A stretch of 64,000 bases of DNA from Streptomyces sp. NBC_01717. Lineage in GTDB: Bacteria; Actinomycetota; Actinomycetes; Streptomycetales; Streptomycetaceae. The stretch lies in the NCBI RefSeq assembly GCF_036248255.1, contig NZ_CP109178.1:5952001-6016000 (forward strand). Reading direction: 5' to 3'. Position numbers and translations under genes: made by a program. Positions 27,471 through 38,491 of this stretch are shown in pieces. Under the pieces are notes generated by a model. It was given only the letters and a program-made list of their open reading frames with translations. It did no database searches and had not been told where the DNA came from. Position 1 is the stretch's first letter, and every line of letters begins with the position of its first letter.

Positions 27471-27830
27471 CTACCAGACGAGGACTCCGCCACCCACGTC
27501 CTGGGCCCGCCGGGCCGCCGCGGTGATGTTGGCCAGCCGCTCGGCCACATAGCCTTCGCGGTAGCCGCAGTGCGCGTCGAGTGCCGCCGCGTGCGGGCTC
27601 AGCAGCTCGCACTCGGCGAGGAACTCCTCGACGTCCTCCGGCTCGACGTACAGGTCGTAGGACGCGAGCTCGGGCAGGAACCGGGCCCCGAGCGCCCGGA
27701 CCCGCTGCGACCCCCACAGATCGGTCCTACAGCTCTCGAACCCGGCCATGTCGCTGCCGTCCGGGGGGTCGTCGAGGAGGTGCGGCCTGCCGCTCCGGCC
27801 CCGCACGAAGGTGTGCACGAGGAGCGTCAT
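27471..27830 (-). CDS. Small hypothetical protein
   Basis: 119-residue soluble protein, acidic overall, with two cysteines (residues 34 and about 89), no signal and no membrane segment. Its ATG overlaps the stop of the upstream acetyltransferase gene (ATGA, 27827-27830), so the two are coupled. The sequence contains EDVEEFLAECELLSPH and a C-terminal helix-rich stretch. I do not recognise the family. The operon ends just before the desE iron box but shows no iron motif of its own. Confidence 0.7.
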   Translation of the reverse strand: MTLLVHTFVRGRSGRPHLLDDPPDGSDMAGFESCRTDLWGSQRVRALGARFLPELASYDLYVEPEDVEEFLAECELLSPHAAALDAHCGYREGYVAERLANITAAARRAQDVGGGVLVW

Positions 27831-28468
27831 CCGCCGAAGTCCTTCCGGCACGCGTCGAGTCCCTCGATCCGCACGTCGACGGTGCGGTGCTCCTCCCAGC
27901 GGTCGCGGTCGATCCGCAGCCGCTGCAGGGTCACGGGAGCGCCCCGGAGGGCGGCCACCTCGAGACCGTCCGGCAGATAGCCGAGCCGGCGCGAGACGCC
28001 CAGCGAACGCGGGTTGTCGGTCATCGCCGACGAGGTCGCGGTCCGGGCGCCGAGACCGGCGAACGCCAGATGCAGCACGGCGGCCCGCATCTCGGTGCCG
28101 ATGCCCTGCCCCTGGTGCGCCAGCCCCAGCCACGAACCGGTGCTGACCTCCCCGGTCACCGCGAAGTCGGCCGCCCCCAGGTCCTGCCGGCCGACCACCT
28201 TGCCCTCGTGCAGCACGGCGAGGCTCAGCACCCAGTTCCGCACGGACCAGTTGGCGACGGTGCCCAGCACGTGCTGGTACACGGCCCGGCCGCGTTCGGC
28301 GGGCGGGCCGTCGGTCCAGGGGACGGTGAACGGCATGCTGTCCGGAGCGTGCACCCCGTCGGCGGCGACCGTCGAGAGGTCGTCGAGCAACTCCAGGTCC
28401 GGAAGCCGGAGTTCCAGGCGGGGTGTGCGGATGCGGAGCCCGCAGAGGGGCCAGTGCCGGGGGTCCAT
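27827..28468 (-). CDS. GNAT-family N-acetyltransferase
   Basis: 213-residue RimJ/RimL-type acetyltransferase. It opens with RTPRLELRLPDLELL, the typical beta1 of this group, and has the acetyl-CoA loop LAHQGQGIGTEMRAAVLHLAF followed by SMTDNPRSLGVSRRLGY (read as TDNPRSLGVSRRLGY). ATG 28468 is chosen because the domain begins ten residues in. The substrate is unknown; relatives acetylate protein N termini, antibiotics or small amines. Confidence 0.85.
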   Translation of the reverse strand: MDPRHWPLCGLRIRTPRLELRLPDLELLDDLSTVAADGVHAPDSMPFTVPWTDGPPAERGRAVYQHVLGTVANWSVRNWVLSLAVLHEGKVVGRQDLGAADFAVTGEVSTGSWLGLAHQGQGIGTEMRAAVLHLAFAGLGARTATSSAMTDNPRSLGVSRRLGYLPDGLEVAALRGAPVTLQRLRIDRDRWEEHRTVDVRIEGLDACRKDFGG

Positions 28469-28563
28469 GAGCAGACTCTGCCGGGGCGGGCCCGGCCGTG
28501 TCGAACGAATTGCCCGCCGACAGGAATCCGGCAGCCGCACTCCGGGGGCCCGCCCGGCACCCC

Positions 28564-29724
28564 TCAGGCCGGCAGCCCCAGCTCCCGCGCGATCAGCATC
28601 CGCTGCACCTCGCTCGTTCCCTCGCCGATCTCCAGGATCTTGGAGTCGCGCCACATCCGCGCCACCGGGTACTCGTTCATGAAGCCGTAGCCGCCGTGGA
28701 TCTGCGTCGCGTCGCGCGCGTTGTCCACCGCCACCGTCGACGAGTACAGCTTGGCGAGCGCCGCCTCCTTCTTGAACGGTTCGCCGTGCACGAGCCTCGA
28801 CGCCGCGTCCCGCCAGCCGACCCGGGCCATGTGCGCCCGCATCTCCATGTCCGCGATCTTGAACTGGATGGCCTGGTTGGCGCCGATCGGCCGGCCGAAC
28901 GCGTGCCGCTCCTTGGCGTACTTCACCGACTCGTCCACACAGCCCTGCGCCAGGCCCGTGGACAGCGCGGAGATCGCGATCCGCCCCTCGTCCAGGATCC
29001 GCAGGAACTGCGCGTACCCGCGGCCCTCCTCACCCAACAGGTTCGCCGCCGGGACCCGGACGTCGGCGAAGGACAGCTCGCGCGTGTCCGAGGCGTTCCA
29101 GCCGACCTTGGAGTACGGGGCGGCGACCGTGAAGCCGGGGGTGCCGGACGGCACGATGATCGACGAGATGAGCGGGGCGCCGTTGTCCTTGCGGCCGGTC
29201 ACCGCCGTGACGGTGACCAGCGCGGTGATGTCCGTACCGGAGTTGGTGATGAAGCACTTGGAGCCGTTGATCACCCACTCGTCCCCGTCGCGCACGGCCG
29301 TCGTCCGGGTGCCGCCGGCGTCGGACCCGCCGTCCGGCTCGGTCAGCCCGAACGCGCCGAGCGCCTCGCCGGAGCAGAGCCTGGGCAGCCACTGCTGCTT
29401 CTGCTCCTCCGTACCGAAGTGGTACACCGGCATCGCGCCGAGCGAGACCCCGGCCTCCAGGGTGATCGCCACGGACGAGTCGACCCGGGCCAGCTCCTCC
29501 AGGGCGATCCCGAGGGCGAGGTAGTCGCCGCCCATGCCGCCGTACTCCTCCGGGAACGGCAGCCCGAACAGGCCCATCCGTCCCATCTCGCGCACGATCT
29601 CGTACGGGAACTCATGGCGCTCGTAGAAGTCGCCGATCTTCGGGGCGACCACGTCGTGCGCGAACTCCTCGACGGTGCGGCGCAGTTCCTCGTGCTCGGT
29701 GGTCAGCCGGTGGTCCAGGGACAT
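28564..29724 (-). CDS. Acyl-CoA dehydrogenase (probable isovaleryl-CoA dehydrogenase)
   Basis: 386-residue FAD acyl-CoA dehydrogenase with full N-terminal helical, middle beta and C-terminal helical domains. Signatures are ALGAFGLTEPDGGSDAG and the C-terminal QIHGGYGFMNEYPVARMWRD. The start ATG 29724 follows AAGGAG. It closes an operon with HMG-CoA lyase and a biotin-dependent acyl-CoA carboxylase, which makes isovaleryl-CoA (leucine degradation) the best substrate guess, corresponding to liuA; residue specificity was not checked. Confidence 0.88.
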   Translation of the reverse strand: MSLDHRLTTEHEELRRTVEEFAHDVVAPKIGDFYERHEFPYEIVREMGRMGLFGLPFPEEYGGMGGDYLALGIALEELARVDSSVAITLEAGVSLGAMPVYHFGTEEQKQQWLPRLCSGEALGAFGLTEPDGGSDAGGTRTTAVRDGDEWVINGSKCFITNSGTDITALVTVTAVTGRKDNGAPLISSIIVPSGTPGFTVAAPYSKVGWNASDTRELSFADVRVPAANLLGEEGRGYAQFLRILDEGRIAISALSTGLAQGCVDESVKYAKERHAFGRPIGANQAIQFKIADMEMRAHMARVGWRDAASRLVHGEPFKKEAALAKLYSSTVAVDNARDATQIHGGYGFMNEYPVARMWRDSKILEIGEGTSEVQRMLIARELGLPA

Positions 29725-29732
29725 GGCGGGGG

Positions 29733-30677
29733 TCACTCCTTGTGGGAGAGGGCTCGGACAGTGCGGGATGGGCTCGGTCGGCCCAGTTGTTCGGCGAGCC
29801 ACACGCTGGTGGCGGTGAGCGCGTCGAGGTCGACCCCGGTTTCGATGCCGAGGCCGTGGAGCATCCACACGAGGTCTTCGGTGGCGAGATTTCCGGTGGC
29901 GCTCTTCGCGTACGGGCAGCCGCCGAGGCCGCCCGCGGAGGCGTCCACGGTGGTCACTCCGTGCTGGAGCGCGGCGAGGGTGTTGGCGAGGGCCTGGCCG
30001 TACGTGTCGTGGAAGTGCACCCCGATGGTGTTGGTGTGCACGCCCTCCTCGTTCAGCTCGGAGAGCAGGTCCTGCACATGGCCGGGGGTGGCGACGCCGA
30101 TGGTGTCGCCGAGGGAGAGCTCGTCGCAGCCGAGGTCCATCAGCGCCTTGGCGACCCGGACGACCTGGTGTACGGGGACGGGCCCCTCCCACGGGTCGCC
30201 GAAGCACATCGACAGATAGCCGCGGACATGCACCTTGTCCGCCTTGGCGCGGGCGACGACCGGCTCGAACATGGCGAGCGACTCGTCGACCGTGCGGTTG
30301 AGATTGCGGGCGGCGAACGCCTCGGTCGCCGACCCGAAGACGGCGATCCGGCGGGCACCGAGTGCGATGGCCCGGTCGAGCCCGCGCTCGTTCGGTACGA
30401 GGACCGGGAGCGCCACCCCCTCGAGGTCGCCGAGGCGGGGGAACAGGTCCTCCGCGTCGGCGAGTTGGGGCACCCACTTGGGGTGGACGAAGCTGGTCGC
30501 CTCGATGGTGGTCAGACCGGCCGCGGCGAGGCGGTGGATGAACTCCGCCTTCACCTCGGTGGGTACGACGGTCTTCTCGTTCTGCAGCCCGTCGCGGGCG
30601 CCGACCTCATGGATGCGTACCCGGGCGGGCAGATCCGGTGCGGGCACCGTCATGGGCAGGGTGCGGGCGGTGGTCAT
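29733..30677 (-). CDS. Hydroxymethylglutaryl-CoA lyase
   Basis: 314-residue HMGL-like TIM-barrel lyase splitting HMG-CoA to acetoacetate and acetyl-CoA, the last step of leucine breakdown. The N-terminal catalytic motif VRIHEVGARDGLQNE (Arg, Asp) and the signature GGLGGCPYAKSATGN with the active-site Cys are present; metal ligands are expected in the GVHFHDTYGQ region. Its start overlaps the end of the carboxylase gene by four bases. Confidence 0.93.
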   Translation of the reverse strand: MTTARTLPMTVPAPDLPARVRIHEVGARDGLQNEKTVVPTEVKAEFIHRLAAAGLTTIEATSFVHPKWVPQLADAEDLFPRLGDLEGVALPVLVPNERGLDRAIALGARRIAVFGSATEAFAARNLNRTVDESLAMFEPVVARAKADKVHVRGYLSMCFGDPWEGPVPVHQVVRVAKALMDLGCDELSLGDTIGVATPGHVQDLLSELNEEGVHTNTIGVHFHDTYGQALANTLAALQHGVTTVDASAGGLGGCPYAKSATGNLATEDLVWMLHGLGIETGVDLDALTATSVWLAEQLGRPSPSRTVRALSHKE

Positions 30678-32775
30678 GCGTCCTCCCCGGGTTCGGCCGC
30701 GGGCGCCACCACGGCCAGTACCTGGTCCATGGCGACGGTGGCGCCGGCCGTGACATCGAGCTCGGTGACGGTCCCGGCGTGCGGGGCGGAGATGACGTGC
30801 TCCATCTTCATCGCCTCCACGACGAGGAGGCTCTGCCCGGCGACGACCTCGTCCCCGACGGCCACCTTCACCACGGTCACCGTGCCGGGCATGGGTGCGG
30901 CGAGCGTGTCGACGCCGGAGCGGGCGGCTCCGGTGAGCGACGCCTCGACGGGATCGTGGTCCTGGACGTGCCAGGTGTCGCCGTCGCGGCCCAGCCAGGT
31001 GCCCTCCGGAGAGGCGGCGTGGGTGAACGTGTGGGTGACACCGGCGAGTTCGAGGACGAGGCGGTGCGGCGACCGCTCGATCAGTCTGGCCGTTTCCCTG
31101 CCGCCGGGCAGCGGGGCCAGCGGGCCGCAGGTGCCGGTCGGGGGCTCCGGCGGCTGCGCGCCCTCCCCGACGTGGCCGAACGTCAGCTCGGTGCCCGCCG
31201 GGCAGGCGCGCAGCGATACCTGTACGGGGTCATGGCCCGGCAGCCGGAAGTCGCGCACGGTCCGGGCGGGGGTGCCGCCCAGCCGCCAGCCGCTCGCCAC
31301 CGAGAACGGGTCCACCCAGCCGGAGGGGTCCACGGGGGAGGCGCTCACCGGGGAGGACTGCCGCAGCAGCGCCGCTGCCGCGTACACCTCCTCCGGAACC
31401 CCGTCGGTCACCAGCCCGTCCACCTCGCGCTCCACCAGCCCGGTGTCCAGCTCGCCCGCCACCACCTGCGGGTGGGCGAGCAGCCTGCGCAGGAACCCGG
31501 CGTTCGTCGGAACGCCCAGGATCACCAGCTCCGACAGGGCCGCGCGCAGCCGCCGCAGCGCCGTTTCCCGGTCCGGACCGTGGACGATGACCTTCGACAG
31601 CATCGGGTCGTACAGACTGCCGACCTCGACCCCCTCGCTGAGCCCCGAGTCGGTCCGTACGCCGTGGCCGTTCGGCTCGTGGAGGGAGAGCACCGTACCG
31701 CCGGAGGGCAGAAAGCCGCGGGCCGGGTCCTCGGCGCAGATCCGGGCCTCGATGGCGTGGCCGGTGAGCGTGATGTCCTCCTGCCTGTAGGGCAGTTGCT
31801 CGCCGGAGGCGACCCGCAGCTGCCACTCCACCAGGTCCAGCCCAGTGATCAGCTCGGTCACCGGGTGCTCGACCTGGAGGCGGGTGTTCATCTCCATGAA
31901 GTAGTACGAGGCCGGGTCGTTGCCCGGGACGATGAACTCCACCGTGCCCGCGCCCACATACCCGCAGGAGCGGGCCGCCTGGACGGCCGCATCGCCCATC
32001 GCCGTCCGGGTCTCCTCGTCGAGCAGGACGGACGGCGCCTCCTCGATGATCTTCTGGTGGCGGCGCTGCAGCGAACACTCGCGCTCGCCGAGGTGCACCA
32101 CATTCCCGTGCTCGTCGGCCAGGACCTGGATCTCGATATGACGCGGCCGGTCGATCCACCGCTCGACGAGCAGGGTGTCGTCCCCGAACGAGCCACGGGC
32201 CTCGCGGCGGGCGGCCGCGATCTCGTCGGCGAGCAGCGCCTCGTCACGCACCAGCCGCATGCCCTTGCCGCCCCCGCCGGCCGACGGCTTCAGCAGCACC
32301 GGCATCCCGATCCCGCGCGCCGCGTCCGCCAGCTGCGCGTCGCTGAGCCCGCTCCCGGACGACCCGGGCACGACCGGGACCCCGGCCGCGGCCACCGTCT
32401 CCTTGGCCCGGATCTTGTCTCCCATCAGCGAGATCGCCGACGCGGGCGGCCCGATGAAGACGAGCCCTGCGTTCGCGCAGGCCTGCGCGAACCCGGCGTT
32501 CTCGGCCAGGAACCCGTACCCGGGGTGAACGGCCTGCGCGCCGGTGCGGCGGGCAGCATCCAGCAGCGCGGGCACGTTCAGATAGCTGGCGGAGGCGGGT
32601 GCGGGACCGATCCGTACCGCCGTATCGGCCTCCCGCACATGCCGGGCGTCGGCGTCCGCGTCGCTGAAGACGGCAACGGACCGCACACCCATGTCACGCA
32701 GGGTCCGGATGACCCGGACCGCGATCTCGCCGCGGTTGGCGACAAGAACGGTGTCGAACATCGTCATCTGTTCCC

Positions 32776-32779
<4 letters not shown>
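30674..32779 (-). CDS. Methylcrotonyl-CoA carboxylase, biotin carboxylase/BCCP subunit
   Basis: 701-residue alpha subunit. The biotin carboxylase part spans about 1-445 ([22 protein letters not shown] loop [14 protein letters not shown]). A carboxylase middle region follows, and the biotinyl domain at the C terminus has [14 protein letters not shown] with the biotin Lys. With the downstream-coupled lyase and dehydrogenase and the carboxyltransferase partner, the likely substrate is 3-methylcrotonyl-CoA; propionyl-CoA specificity is the alternative. Confidence 0.92.
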
Positions 32780-34383
<1,604 letters not shown>

Positions 34384-34425
34384 CCGTCGAGCCCCCTTGC
34401 CCGGTCGGCCGGTCCGGCCGACTCG

Positions 34426-34470
34426 GTTAATGAGCGTTAACACGTTTCCTTCAGGTTAACGCTCGCTAAC
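34426..34470. promoter_or_regulatory. Twin TetR operator between leucine operon and regulator
   Basis: GTTAATGAGCGTTAAC (34426-34441) and GTTAACGCTCGCTAAC (34455-34470) are near-palindromes that are each other's reverse complement at 14 of 16 positions. They are centred 29 bases apart in the divergent gap. Such paired dyads between a TetR gene and a catabolic operon are the usual target of the TetR protein. Confidence 0.82.
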
Positions 34471-34492
34471 CCGACTGTCTAGAATCGAATCC

Positions 34493-35095
34493 ATGACCAC
34501 CAGGACGGACGCCCCGACACGCCGTGAGCAGATCCTCAAGGAGGCCGCCCGCCTCTTCGCCGAGCGCGGTTTCCACGGCGTGGGCGTCGACGAAATAGGC
34601 GCTGCCGTGGGGATCAGCGGCCCCGGTCTCTACCGCCACTTCCCCGGCAAGGACGCGATGCTCGCCGAACTCCTGGTCGGCATCAGCGAGCGCCTCCTGG
34701 CCGGCGGACAGCTGCGGGTCACCGAGGACGCGACCTCCGGCGACGGCTCCCCGGAGACGCTGCTGGACGCGCTCATCGAGGGCCACATCGACTTCGCCCT
34801 CGACGACCGCCCCCTGATCACCCTGCACGACCGCGAGCTGGACCGCCTCCGGGACACCGACCGCAAGCGAGTGCGCCGGCTCCAGCGGGAGTACGTGGAA
34901 CTCTGGGTCGAAGTGGTCCGCGCCCGCTACCCCCTCCTGCCCGAGAGCGAGGCCCGCGCCACCGTCCACGCGGTCTTCGGCCTGCTCAACTCGACCCCCC
35001 ACCTGGGCCGCCCCGGCGCCCTCCCGGGCCGCACGGCGACGGCCGCGCTGCTGCACCGGCTGGCGCGGGGGGCGTTCGAGGCGGCTGCGTCCTAG
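34493..35095 (+). CDS. TetR-family regulator of the leucine operon
   Basis: 200-residue TetR repressor. The DNA-binding helices are in REQILKEAARLFAERGFHGV and IGAAVGISGPGLYRHFPGKD (residues about 10-58). The C-terminal ligand domain carries a SACE_7040-like pattern (LLDALIEGHIDFALDDRPLI) found in regulators of acyl-CoA metabolism. It is divergent from the carboxylase operon with twin operators between them, so it probably represses that operon and itself until an acyl-CoA intermediate binds. Confidence 0.9.
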   Translation: MTTRTDAPTRREQILKEAARLFAERGFHGVGVDEIGAAVGISGPGLYRHFPGKDAMLAELLVGISERLLAGGQLRVTEDATSGDGSPETLLDALIEGHIDFALDDRPLITLHDRELDRLRDTDRKRVRRLQREYVELWVEVVRARYPLLPESEARATVHAVFGLLNSTPHLGRPGALPGRTATAALLHRLARGAFEAAAS

Positions 35096-35701
35096 CGAGG
35101 CCGGTTCGGTCGGCATGCCGTGCAGCAGGCCGCGCCGGTGGTGCCCGTCGGGGCGGTCTCCTGGCTCGTCGAGCGGTGTCTGCTCGCGGCCGTGGATGGG
35201 AGGGGCTCGTCGTGACCGAGGTCCCTTCTGCTGTGCCACATCAGGTAGGCGTTCCCCAGCCAGGTGGCTGCGGGCGTCGGTGTCGGCCGGAACCGGAGAG
35301 TCGCAGGTCATCCACCGTCAAGAAGACGCCAATGTCTGCGGCCACTCCTGCCATGACGCCTGTGACGCCCTCCCCGACCTGGCTCGTGGCAATCCGCACG
35401 AGGCCGGCATCGGCCACTGATGCCCTCACCGTTCTCCTTGTCCCGAGCCGGAGGACATGGAATGGAACCTGATCCACCACAGCCTGTCCAGCGTTCGAGA
35501 ACTCCGGTTGCTCAAGGCCCTGCGGCACGCCCGAAAGCGACGAACCAGGCAGCGGCCGCTGCCGGGCGCCCCGCGATCCTGCAGGCGACGGTGGGTCATG
35601 CGTCCGCCGATATCGGGCAGTCCGGCGTCATGTGCACCCGTCACTCGGTCGTCGGTGCGCAGCCGACCCCCTGCGGAGCTGTCGTACGTACTCTTGGCCG
35701 C
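35096..35701. other. Gene-poor, possibly decayed stretch
   Basis: No frame has convincing third-position bias, a ribosome site and a domain together. On the minus strand, 35241-35528 encodes 95 residues with a faint resemblance to an ATP-binding anti-sigma domain (TRRTVRASVADAGL, ATSQVGEGV), but its third-position G+C by eye is only about 70 percent, lower than surrounding genes, so it may be a relic. A partial copy of the 18143 palindrome lies at 35607-35620. Confidence 0.45.
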
Positions 35702-36049
35702 ATGGGTGAGTTCTTGCCGTTCCTCGTGGTCACCGGTGCGCTCGCCGCGGTCATGGGGTTTTTTGCCTGGCTGGCATCCCTGGTCCGTCGCCGCGGACTT
35801 GCCGGCGGAGCTGTCCGCGCCGCCATGGCCTCCTACGACGAGGCATTCCGTGTGACGGCTCACGACGCGCACTACGAGATCCAGGCGCAAGCAGATCGCA
35901 AGGTGCCGATGGCGTTGCCGGGCGATCCGTGGCGGCCGATCCGTGGTGAGGGTGGTCCGGCGGGTGAGCGCGGCCCGCTGCAGCGGCGCCCTCGCCGGCT
36001 GTGGCGAGGCCTTCGCGGCAGGCTGCGTCGGTCCGGGCGCGAGGGCTGA
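35702..36049 (+). CDS. Small single-pass membrane protein
   Basis: 115-residue protein with one N-terminal hydrophobic segment (FLPFLVVTGALAAVMGFFAWLA) followed by a basic stretch RRRG, consistent with an N-out or signal-anchored topology. A middle part, MASYDEAFRVTAHDAHYEIQ, resembles a family of small Streptomyces secreted or membrane proteins of unknown role. The arginine-rich C terminus (RRPRRLWRGLRGRLRRSG) may reflect a frameshift past the natural end. There is no strong ribosome site before ATG 35702. Confidence 0.5.
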   Translation: MGEFLPFLVVTGALAAVMGFFAWLASLVRRRGLAGGAVRAAMASYDEAFRVTAHDAHYEIQAQADRKVPMALPGDPWRPIRGEGGPAGERGPLQRRPRRLWRGLRGRLRRSGREG

Positions 36050-36277
36050 AGTCGCGGATACCAGGTGCCCCACGTCCGGGGCGCTGAAGAGGAGATCGGC
36101 ACGGTGGTCCGGTCGGACGACGCGCAGTGCAATCCCTACGTGTCCGGTTCACCTGTCGGCCGCACGGTATTTGTACGGAGGATCGTCCTGCGCGTGAGGG
36201 TCGAACCGGCTGGCCGGAGCGGAGCACTGCCCCGCAGCCCGATCGACTTCTGCTCAAACGGCTCTGCAGGGGAAACA

Positions 36278-37225
36278 ATGCACGTACGGACCAAGATCGC
36301 TTCAGGAGTCGCGGCTTGCCTGGCCGCGGCGACGCTCACGATGGCCACCGGTTTCGAGTCCGCCGAGGCCTCGGTGCAGGCGCTGCCGAAGGCGGCTGTC
36401 TCCGCCCCGGCGACGTACTCGGCCACGCTGAAGCAGACGTTCGACGCGTTCGACGCACGGCAGGGCGTCGCCGTCGATGGCAAGTACTTCTACGCGGTCA
36501 ACAACCAGACCATCACCAAGCATGACAAGGTGACCGGCAAGCCGCTGCTCCAGTTCGTCGGCGACAGCGACGGCCCGATCATCCACATGGACAGTGCCAC
36601 GGTGGTCGGCCACAAGCTCTACGCGGCGACGTCGAACTACAACGTCACGCCCGAGAAGAGCTCCGTCGAGGTGTTCGACACCCGAACGATGAAGCACATC
36701 GACACCTTCAGCTTCGGCATCTACCGCGGCTCACTGACCTGGCTGGACCGCCACGACGGTGCGTGGTGGGCAGCCTTCGCCAACTACGACAAGCCGCCGG
36801 CGGGCTCGACGGAGCCGTACGGCAAGACCGACAACACCCAGATCGTCAAGCTCGACGACCACTTCCAGGTCACGGAGTCCTGGACGCTGCCGCAGGAACT
36901 CCTCGACAAGGTGCGGCCGATGAGCAATTCCGGCGGCTCGTGGGGGCCCGACGGCCGCCTGTGGATCACCGGCCACGACTACGACGAGGCCTACGTGATG
37001 GACGTCCCGTCCGAGGGCTCGGACCTGCGCTGGGTGGCCACCGTCAAGATTCCGAACGTGGAGGGCCAGGCCATCGCGTGGGACCGGTCGACCAGGTCCC
37101 CCGAACTCTGGACGATCAAGCGGTCCACCGACCAGGTGCTGGTCTTCAAGGCTCCCTACACCTCGATCCAGGACCCGCACACCCAGCAGTGGAAGGTCGT
37201 CGGCCCCGGCCACTTCGTGCAGTGA
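36278..37225 (+). CDS. Secreted beta-propeller-like protein of unknown function
   Basis: 315-residue exported protein. A Sec signal peptide covers about 1-31 (SGVAACLAAATLTMATGFESAEA). The mature part reads as repeated beta segments with polar turns (AVDGKYFYAVNNQTITKHD, VGHKLYAATSNY, WGPDGRLWITGHDYDEA), suggesting a WD/NHL-like propeller. No catalytic motif is obvious. ATG 36278 follows AGGGGAAAC. It stands alone and is followed by a 12-bp hairpin. Confidence 0.75.
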   Translation: MHVRTKIASGVAACLAAATLTMATGFESAEASVQALPKAAVSAPATYSATLKQTFDAFDARQGVAVDGKYFYAVNNQTITKHDKVTGKPLLQFVGDSDGPIIHMDSATVVGHKLYAATSNYNVTPEKSSVEVFDTRTMKHIDTFSFGIYRGSLTWLDRHDGAWWAAFANYDKPPAGSTEPYGKTDNTQIVKLDDHFQVTESWTLPQELLDKVRPMSNSGGSWGPDGRLWITGHDYDEAYVMDVPSEGSDLRWVATVKIPNVEGQAIAWDRSTRSPELWTIKRSTDQVLVFKAPYTSIQDPHTQQWKVVGPGHFVQ

Positions 37226-37232
37226 CGCCGAC

Positions 37233-37274
37233 GACGCCGCGCCGCGCTCCCCCTGCGGACGCCGGCGCGGCGTC
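37233..37274 (+). terminator. Terminator after the secreted protein gene
   Basis: A perfect 12-bp stem (GACGCCGCGCCG at 37233-37244, complement 37263-37274) with an 18-base loop begins eight bases past the stop codon. Confidence 0.7.
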
Positions 37275-37288
37275 CGTGACAGGGCCAT

Positions 37289-37540
37289 GTGGCGGACGGT
37301 TCCGCCGAGCTCGGACACCGGATCGCCGAGAAGAGCGCCGGGCAGGGGCTGGCCACGGCCGCCGTGCGTGAGATCTGCGGCCGTGCCACCGCGGAGTACG
37401 GTCCGACCGCGCTGCGGGCCGTCACGACCCTCGACAACGCCGGGTCGCGAGCCGTGCCGGCCCGAACGGGATTCGTACCCACCGGTGAGATCCAGCTGGG
37501 CGGCCGCCCGGGCCTTCGTTTCGTACGGAATCTGCGGGAA
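37289..37540 (+). pseudogene. Truncated GNAT acetyltransferase
   Basis: From GTG 37289 the frame encodes the C-terminal half of a RimJ/RimL-type acetyltransferase: a beta4 segment (AELGHRIAEKSAGQ), the acetyl-CoA loop AGQGLATAAV and the final TTLDNAGSRAVPARTGFVPT. The N-terminal half (about 90 residues) is missing. The natural stop is also gone: the frame continues past 37540 to 37885, running into the next gene. I read it as a remnant left by deletion just downstream of the terminator at 37233. Confidence 0.7.
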
Positions 37541-37698
37541 GCCCCGGGGCCGGGAGGGCGGGCTGACCGTCCCGGCTGTAGGTGCGGCGCACGCGGCAGC
37601 CCCGCGACGCGGTGGCCCGAGTGCCCCGCAGGCGTGCCCCGACGTCCGCCGTGCAAGACGACCGGCACACTGCGCACACCTGACGGCACAATGGGTTC

Positions 37699-38478
37699 AT
37701 GCCGATACCCAGCCGCGCCGCCCTCGTCGAACACCTCGTCCGTACGCGTATCGCCGGAGATGTCGCCACACCCCGCGACAACAACCTCTCCCACTACCGC
37801 AAGCTCGCCAACGGCGATCGCCACTACTGGCTGGGTCTGGAGCTCGGCGACCGGTGGGCCGATGAGCAGGATGTGCTCGCCGTGATGGCCGAGCGCTGTG
37901 GGGTCAGCGATGATCCGGAGCACCGGCACGGGCAGGACACCATCGATCCCGAGCTGACGGTCGACGCGCTGGAGCGGATGGCGGCCCGGCTGCGCAAGGC
38001 GGCTGCGGGCTCGGAGCGGGTGCTGTTCGCGACCGGGCATCCGGGTGGGCTGCTGGATGTGCACCGGCAGACCGCGGACGCGTTGCGGGCCGCCGGGTGC
38101 GAGATCGTGCGGATTCCGTCCGGGCTGATGGCGGACGAGGGCATGGTCTTCCAGTTCGCCGATGTGGCCGTGATGGAGCGTGGGGCGACGCTGTGGCACA
38201 CGCACTCCCCGGCGCCGATGGCGGCCGTCCTGGACGGTCTGGAGCGCGAGGGACGGCCGATGCCGGATCTGGTCGTCGCCGATCACGGATGGGCGGGGTG
38301 CGCCGGGCAGCGGGGACTCGACTCGGTCGGGTACGCGGACTGCAATGACCCGGCGCTCTTCCTCGGGGAGGCGGAGGGCACCCTTCAGGTCGTCGTGCCG
38401 CTGGACGACCATGTGCTGGACCCGCGGTTCTACGACCCGATGACGGACTATCTGCTGGATGCGGCCGGGCTGATCTGA
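37699..38478 (+). CDS. Conserved actinobacterial phosphatase-like protein
   Basis: 259-residue soluble protein of a family that Streptomyces annotations call phosphatase. It has no signal. The C-terminal two-thirds alternates beta strands and helices (VLFATGHPGGLLDVHRQTAD; GATLWHTHSPAPM; DLVVADHGWAGCAGQRGLDS), with conserved His and Asp that could bind metal. I cannot name a substrate. ATG 37699 lacks a strong ribosome site, and the decayed acetyltransferase frame overlaps its start. Confidence 0.75.
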   Translation: MPIPSRAALVEHLVRTRIAGDVATPRDNNLSHYRKLANGDRHYWLGLELGDRWADEQDVLAVMAERCGVSDDPEHRHGQDTIDPELTVDALERMAARLRKAAAGSERVLFATGHPGGLLDVHRQTADALRAAGCEIVRIPSGLMADEGMVFQFADVAVMERGATLWHTHSPAPMAAVLDGLEREGRPMPDLVVADHGWAGCAGQRGLDSVGYADCNDPALFLGEAEGTLQVVVPLDDHVLDPRFYDPMTDYLLDAAGLI

Positions 38479-38491
38479 GCGCCCGTCGTCC

